Positions 24,455-27,520 of a stretch of DNA of 27,520 nucleotides are shown in pieces. The notes beneath the pieces were generated by a model. That model ran no database searches. It saw nothing but the letters and a program-made list of their open reading frames with translations, and was not told the DNA's origin. Within the stretch, counting starts at the first letter, position 1, and each line of letters starts with the position of its first letter. The translations under genes were made by a program, and so were the position numbers. Origin of the DNA: JAWOFN01 sp046497505 [NCBI: bacterium] (GTDB lineage: Bacteria > Blakebacterota > Blakebacteria > Blakebacterales); contig JAWOFN010000136.1 of the NCBI GenBank assembly GCA_046497505.1, positions 1 through 27,520 of the forward strand, read 5' to 3'.

Positions 24455-25000
24455 TTACATGGCGCCGACGCCGGTCTTGCCGGCCTTGCGCCGCACGTAC
24501 TCACCGCGGTAACGGATGCCCTTGCCTTTGTACGGTTCCGGCGGCCGGAGCGCCCGGACGTTGGCGGCCACCTGCCCCACCAGGTACTTGTTGATGCCGT
24601 GGACGTTGATGCCGCCGTCATCGAGGATCTTGAACTCGATCCCTTCCGGGGCCTTCACCAGGATGGAGTGACTGAAGCCCACGTTCAGGAGCAGGTCCCT
24701 TCCCTTGAGTTCGGCGCGGTATCCCACGCCCACCAGTTCCAGTTCCTTCGTGTACCCTTCGGTGACACCGGTGACCAGGTTGGCCACCAGGGTACGGCTC
24801 AGACCGTGGAGGCTGCGGTCCCTGGGCTGATCCGTTGGACGCTCGACCCAGAGGCTGCCGTCTTCCTCGCGGACCGTGATCGGCTCGGGGATCTTGTCCG
24901 TGAGGTCCCCCTTCGGCCCTGTCACGGAGACGCTCCGCCCTTTGATGTCCACCTTCACCCCGTCCGGGATGGGGATGGGTTCTTTACCTACTCGCGACAT
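24455..25000 (-). CDS. rplF: 50S ribosomal protein L6
   Basis: L6 lies near the GTPase-associated centre of the 50S subunit. The 181-residue sequence begins [19 protein letters not shown] and contains [26 protein letters not shown] and the C-terminal [26 protein letters not shown] signature. Full length; lies 19 bases after rpsH. Confidence 0.98.
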   Translation of the reverse strand: MSRVGKEPIPIPDGVKVDIKGRSVSVTGPKGDLTDKIPEPITVREEDGSLWVERPTDQPRDRSLHGLSRTLVANLVTGVTEGYTKELELVGVGYRAELKGRDLLLNVGFSHSILVKAPEGIEFKILDDGGINVHGINKYLVGQVAANVRALRPPEPYKGKGIRYRGEYVRRKAGKTGVGAM

Positions 25001-25019
25001 GGTTCACTCGCCCCTTCGC

Positions 25020-25418
25020 CTACCAGACCGTGCAGAGCACTTCGCCGCCCACCTTCTGCCGGCGGGCCTCACGATCGCTCATGACGCCGGAGGAGGTTGA
25101 GATGATAGCGATCCCGAGCCCGTTCATGACTCGCGGGACCTCGGTCGAGTTCACGTAGCGCCGGCGGCCGGGCTTGCTCACCCGTTCCAGGCGTTTGAAG
25201 ACCGGTTCCTCCTCCTCGGTGTACTTCAGGTACACCCGGAGGACCCCCTGCTTGCCGTCGTCGGCCAGCCGGAAGCCCCGGATGTAGAAGTTCTCCTGAA
25301 GGATCCGGGCGATCTCCATCTTCACCTTCGACGCCGGGATATCCACGCTCTTGTGACCCGCTCGAACTCCGTTACGGATGCGGGTCAGCATGTCCGCTAT
25401 CGGGTCGGTCATGCTCAT
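25020..25418 (-). CDS. rpsH: 30S ribosomal protein S8
   Basis: S8 is a central 16S rRNA-binding protein and, in E. coli, the repressor of the spc operon. The 132-residue product reads MSMTDPIADMLTRIRNG at its start and GLGIAIISTSSGVMSDREAR near the end. The ATG at 25418 has AGGA six bases upstream; a second ATG at 25412 is possible. Whether an S8-binding site exists near rplE, as in E. coli, is not evident by eye. Confidence 0.98.
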   Translation of the reverse strand: MSMTDPIADMLTRIRNGVRAGHKSVDIPASKVKMEIARILQENFYIRGFRLADDGKQGVLRVYLKYTEEEEPVFKRLERVSKPGRRRYVNSTEVPRVMNGLGIAIISTSSGVMSDREARRQKVGGEVLCTVW

Positions 25419-25482
25419 AGTCGTTCCTGACTCCTCGTGCCGGGGCGGCCCGTCGGCCGCTCCCTTGTCGGTGCCTCGTCGT

Positions 25483-25668
25483 CTACCAGGATGCCTTCCG
25501 GACCCCTGGGATCTTGCCCTCGAGGGCAAGTTCCCGGAAACAGATACGGCAGAGCCCGAACTTCCGCATGTACCCCCGGGCCCGGCCGCACCGCCGGCAC
25601 CGGTTCACCTTCCGGGTACTGAACTTCGGCTTCCTCTTCTGCTTCTCCATCTGTGCTTTTCGTGCCAC
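25483..25668 (-). CDS. rpsN: 30S ribosomal protein S14, type Z
   Basis: This is the 61-residue zinc-binding S14 of the 30S head. Its ligands are C24, C27, C40 and C43 ([23 protein letters not shown]), and it ends in the usual [11 protein letters not shown]. The start is a GTG at 25668, about 11 bases after GGGAGG; the frame is open farther upstream but overlaps rplE. Short zinc-type S14 is the normal form in many phyla. Confidence 0.97.
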   Translation of the reverse strand: MARKAQMEKQKRKPKFSTRKVNRCRRCGRARGYMRKFGLCRICFRELALEGKIPGVRKASW

Positions 25669-25684
25669 GGTTGCTCTGGCCTCC

Positions 25685-26230
25685 CTACTTCCGGAACGGC
25701 AGGCCGATGCCGGCGAGGAGCGCATGGGCCTCCTCGTCCGTATCGGCGGTCGTGACGATGGTCACGTCCATGCCGTCGATCCGGGGTACCTTGTCGTAGT
25801 CGATCTCAGGGAAGATGATCTGTTCCTTGAGTCCCATGTTGTAGTTGCCGCGACCGTCGAAGGAGTTCGGGTTCACACCCCGGAAGTCCCTGACCCGGGG
25901 CAGCGCCACCGAGATCAGACGGTCGAGGAACTCGTACATACGCTTCCGCCGGAGGGTCACGGTGGTCCCCACCGGCACCCCCTCACGGAGCTTGAAGTTG
26001 CTCACGGACTTGCGCGCCCGGGTGATCTTCGGCTTCTGTCCGGTGATCAGGGCCAGCTCCTCCACCGCCGTCTCAAGCAGCTTCGGGTCCTGGACCGCCT
26101 CACCCACGCCCCGGTTCACCACGATCTTGGCTATCCGCGGGACCCGGAGGTCGTTCGTGTAGCCGAAGCGCTCCTTCAGCTCGTCCATCACCTGCTCTTC
26201 GTACCTGTCCTGGAGCCTGGGCTTCTCCAT
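25685..26230 (-). CDS. rplE: 50S ribosomal protein L5
   Basis: L5 binds 5S rRNA and contacts P-site tRNA. The 181-residue product contains [19 protein letters not shown], the [19 protein letters not shown] region and [23 protein letters not shown]. The ATG at 26230 overlaps the rplX stop by one base (TGATG); a GTG one codon upstream is less likely. The junction implies translational coupling to L24. Confidence 0.98.
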   Translation of the reverse strand: MEKPRLQDRYEEQVMDELKERFGYTNDLRVPRIAKIVVNRGVGEAVQDPKLLETAVEELALITGQKPKITRARKSVSNFKLREGVPVGTTVTLRRKRMYEFLDRLISVALPRVRDFRGVNPNSFDGRGNYNMGLKEQIIFPEIDYDKVPRIDGMDVTIVTTADTDEEAHALLAGIGLPFRK

Positions 26231-26562
26231 CACGACTCACCCCTGACCATCTCGCCGCTCTTGACGCTCACCCGGACCCGGCGGGTCTTGCCGTCCTGAC
26301 CCTGTACTTCCTTCGTGCGGGTCCTCACGCCCTCACCGGTGGTGGGGTCGATGACCATCACGTTGGAGGCATGGATGGGCATCTCACGCTCGACGATGCC
26401 GCCCTGCGGGTTCTCCTGGGTGGGACGGAGGGCCTTCTTCCTGAAGTTGATGCCTTCGATGATCGCGCGGTTCTGCTTCGGGAAGACCTTGAGCACCTTG
26501 CCCGTCTTCCCCTTCTCGTTCCCTGCGATCACGAGGACCTGGTCACCCTTCTTGATATGCAT
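26230..26562 (-). CDS. rplX: 50S ribosomal protein L24
   Basis: L24 initiates 50S assembly. The 110-residue protein starts [29 protein letters not shown], the KOW motif, and has [20 protein letters not shown]. It begins two bases after the rplN stop and shares a base with the rplE start codon. Confidence 0.98.
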   Translation of the reverse strand: MHIKKGDQVLVIAGNEKGKTGKVLKVFPKQNRAIIEGINFRKKALRPTQENPQGGIVEREMPIHASNVMVIDPTTGEGVRTRTKEVQGQDGKTRRVRVSVKSGEMVRGES

Positions 26563-26564
26563 GT

Positions 26565-26933
26565 CTACAGAACCTCCGGGGCGAGGGAGACGATCTTCAT
26601 GAAGCGCTTCTCCCGCAGCTCTCGGGCCACGGGGCCGAAGATCCGCGTCCCGATGGGCTCACCGGCCTCGTTGATCAGGACCCCCGCGTTCTCGTCGAAG
26701 CGGATGTAGGTGCCGTCCTTGCGGCGCACCTCCTTGCGGGTCCTCACGACCACGGCCCTCTTCACCTCGCCCTTCTTCACGGTACCGCCGGGGATGGCGT
26801 CCTTGACGCTGATGACGATGACGTCACCCACCCGGGCGTATCTCCGCCCGGTCCCGCCCAGCACCTTGATGCACTGGATCTCCTTGGCGCCGGTGTTGTC
26901 GGCGACCTTGAGCTTGCTCTCTACCTGGATCAT
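26565..26933 (-). CDS. rplN: 50S ribosomal protein L14
   Basis: L14 sits at the subunit interface and forms bridge contacts with 16S rRNA. The 122-residue sequence has [27 protein letters not shown] at the start and [24 protein letters not shown] at the end, a full-length uL14. It lies 27 bases after rpsQ. Confidence 0.98.
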   Translation of the reverse strand: MIQVESKLKVADNTGAKEIQCIKVLGGTGRRYARVGDVIVISVKDAIPGGTVKKGEVKRAVVVRTRKEVRRKDGTYIRFDENAGVLINEAGEPIGTRIFGPVARELREKRFMKIVSLAPEVL

Positions 26934-26960
26934 GGTTCGTTCCCGTCCGTACCCGGTACG

Positions 26961-27221
26961 TTACTCGGCCGCCTTCTGAACGATCTCGACAATACGCCAC
27001 CGCTTGGACTTGCTCTTCGGCCGGGTCTCCATGATCCGGACGATGTCACCCTCACGGCAGGTGTTCTCCTCGTCGTGGGCATACAGCTTCGAGCTCCGCT
27101 TGATGGTCTTGCCGTAGAGCGGATGCTGCATCAGCCGGTCCACCGTCACCACGACGGTCTTATCCATCTTGTTGCTCGTCACGCGGCCGGTACGCGTCTT
27201 CCGTAGACCCCGCTCGCTCAT
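26961..27221 (-). CDS. rpsQ: 30S ribosomal protein S17
   Basis: S17 is an OB-fold 16S rRNA-binding protein. The 86-residue product contains [21 protein letters not shown] and [21 protein letters not shown]. Its ATG overlaps the rpmC stop (ATGA), indicating coupled translation. Confidence 0.98.
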   Translation of the reverse strand: MSERGLRKTRTGRVTSNKMDKTVVVTVDRLMQHPLYGKTIKRSSKLYAHDEENTCREGDIVRIMETRPKSKSKRWRIVEIVQKAAE

Positions 27222-27466
27222 GCCTTTTCTCCTTCAGCGGCTTCGGCGGTCTCGCCGGCCTCCGGCTGCGCCTGCGCCTTCATCTCGTCTTCGTGTATGA
27301 TCGTCTTCAGCCGCGCGATATCGCGCCGGACCTGGCGCAGCTCGAGCGGGTTGGAGACCTGCTGCATGACGTGGCCGAAACGCAGGCCCCGGTATTCTTC
27401 CTTCAGGTCTTCCAGCCGCGTTCGGCGCTCTTCGGGGGTCATCTCCCGGATCTCGGAAGGCCTCAT
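27218..27466 (-). CDS. rpmC: 50S ribosomal protein L29 with short acidic tail
   Basis: L29 surrounds the polypeptide exit tunnel. Residues 1-~62 are a normal uL29 ([51 protein letters not shown]). About 20 further Ala/Glu/Gln-rich residues ([17 protein letters not shown]) form an extra C-terminal tail, a mild version of the extensions on S5, L30 and L15. The ATG at 27466 follows one base after the rplP stop. Confidence 0.96.
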   Translation of the reverse strand: MRPSEIREMTPEERRTRLEDLKEEYRGLRFGHVMQQVSNPLELRQVRRDIARLKTIIHEDEMKAQAQPEAGETAEAAEGEKA

Positions 27467-27467
27467 C

Positions 27468-27520
27468 TTACAGTTCCTCCCTGGTCACGAAGGAGGTCTT
27501 GATCGGCAGCTTGTGGGATG
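27468..27520 (-). CDS. rplP: 50S ribosomal protein L16, C-terminal end (cut by window edge)
   Basis: Only the last ~17 codons lie in the window, ending SHKLPIKTSFVTREEL then TAA (27470-27468). This matches the conserved L16 C-terminus (HKLPIKTxFV). The position directly before rpmC is standard, so the S10/spc block evidently continues beyond the window. Confidence 0.88.
   Translation of the reverse strand, partial: SHKLPIKTSFVTREEL

Overview
This is a GC-rich chromosomal stretch dominated by housekeeping genes. Nearly everything is read from the minus strand, apart from a three-gene plus-strand island at about 11.67-14.33 kb. It combines Gram-negative envelope machinery (LolC/E and LolD) with a Firmicute-type McsA-McsB-ClpC protein-arginine phosphorylation/proteolysis module. 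It also carries a secreted M14 metallopeptidase with a long C-terminal region, and Cys-containing S4, S14 and L36. That mix best fits Gemmatimonadota or a relative. This is inference from gene content, since no rRNA is present.

Layout. At 1-5874, read right to left, are lysS, lolC/E, lolD, mcsA, mcsB and the start of clpC, closely spaced or overlapping, with no ctsR repressor gene. At 5969-8353 are a histidine phosphatase, prfB (RF2, with an intact programmed +1 frameshift site) and a HIT-family protein. At 8427-11492 are a secreted M14 peptidase and an abutting small four-helix membrane protein, behind a recognisable sigma70-like promoter at 11536-11565. At 11666-14331, on the plus strand, are a PlsC-like acyltransferase and two multi-pass membrane proteins of unknown function. 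At 14357-15727, back on the minus strand, is an MFS transporter.

From 27520 down to 15816 runs the canonical spc/alpha ribosomal block: rplP(end)-rpmC-rpsQ-rplN-rplX-rplE-rpsN-rpsH-rplF-rplR-rpsE-rpmD-rplO-secY-adk-map-infA-rpmJ-rpsM-rpsK-rpsD-rpoA-rplQ. It ends in a good intrinsic terminator at 15741-15774. The MFS ribosome-binding site lies immediately after that terminator.

The most unusual feature is a run of charged, probably disordered extensions on consecutive ribosomal proteins. S5 has a ~133-residue C-terminal tail containing ten EEK(A/T) repeats, L30 has a ~112-residue N-terminal Lys/Glu-rich extension, and L15 has a ~60-residue acidic C-terminal tail. L29 also has a short one. Other points worth checking are the CtsR-less McsAB-ClpC/Lol/LysRS cluster, hairpins upstream of lysS and prfB, a G13 tract, and an acyltransferase lacking the usual aspartate of its HX4D motif. 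I see no tRNA, rRNA, CRISPR array, insertion sequence, prophage or obvious new defence system.
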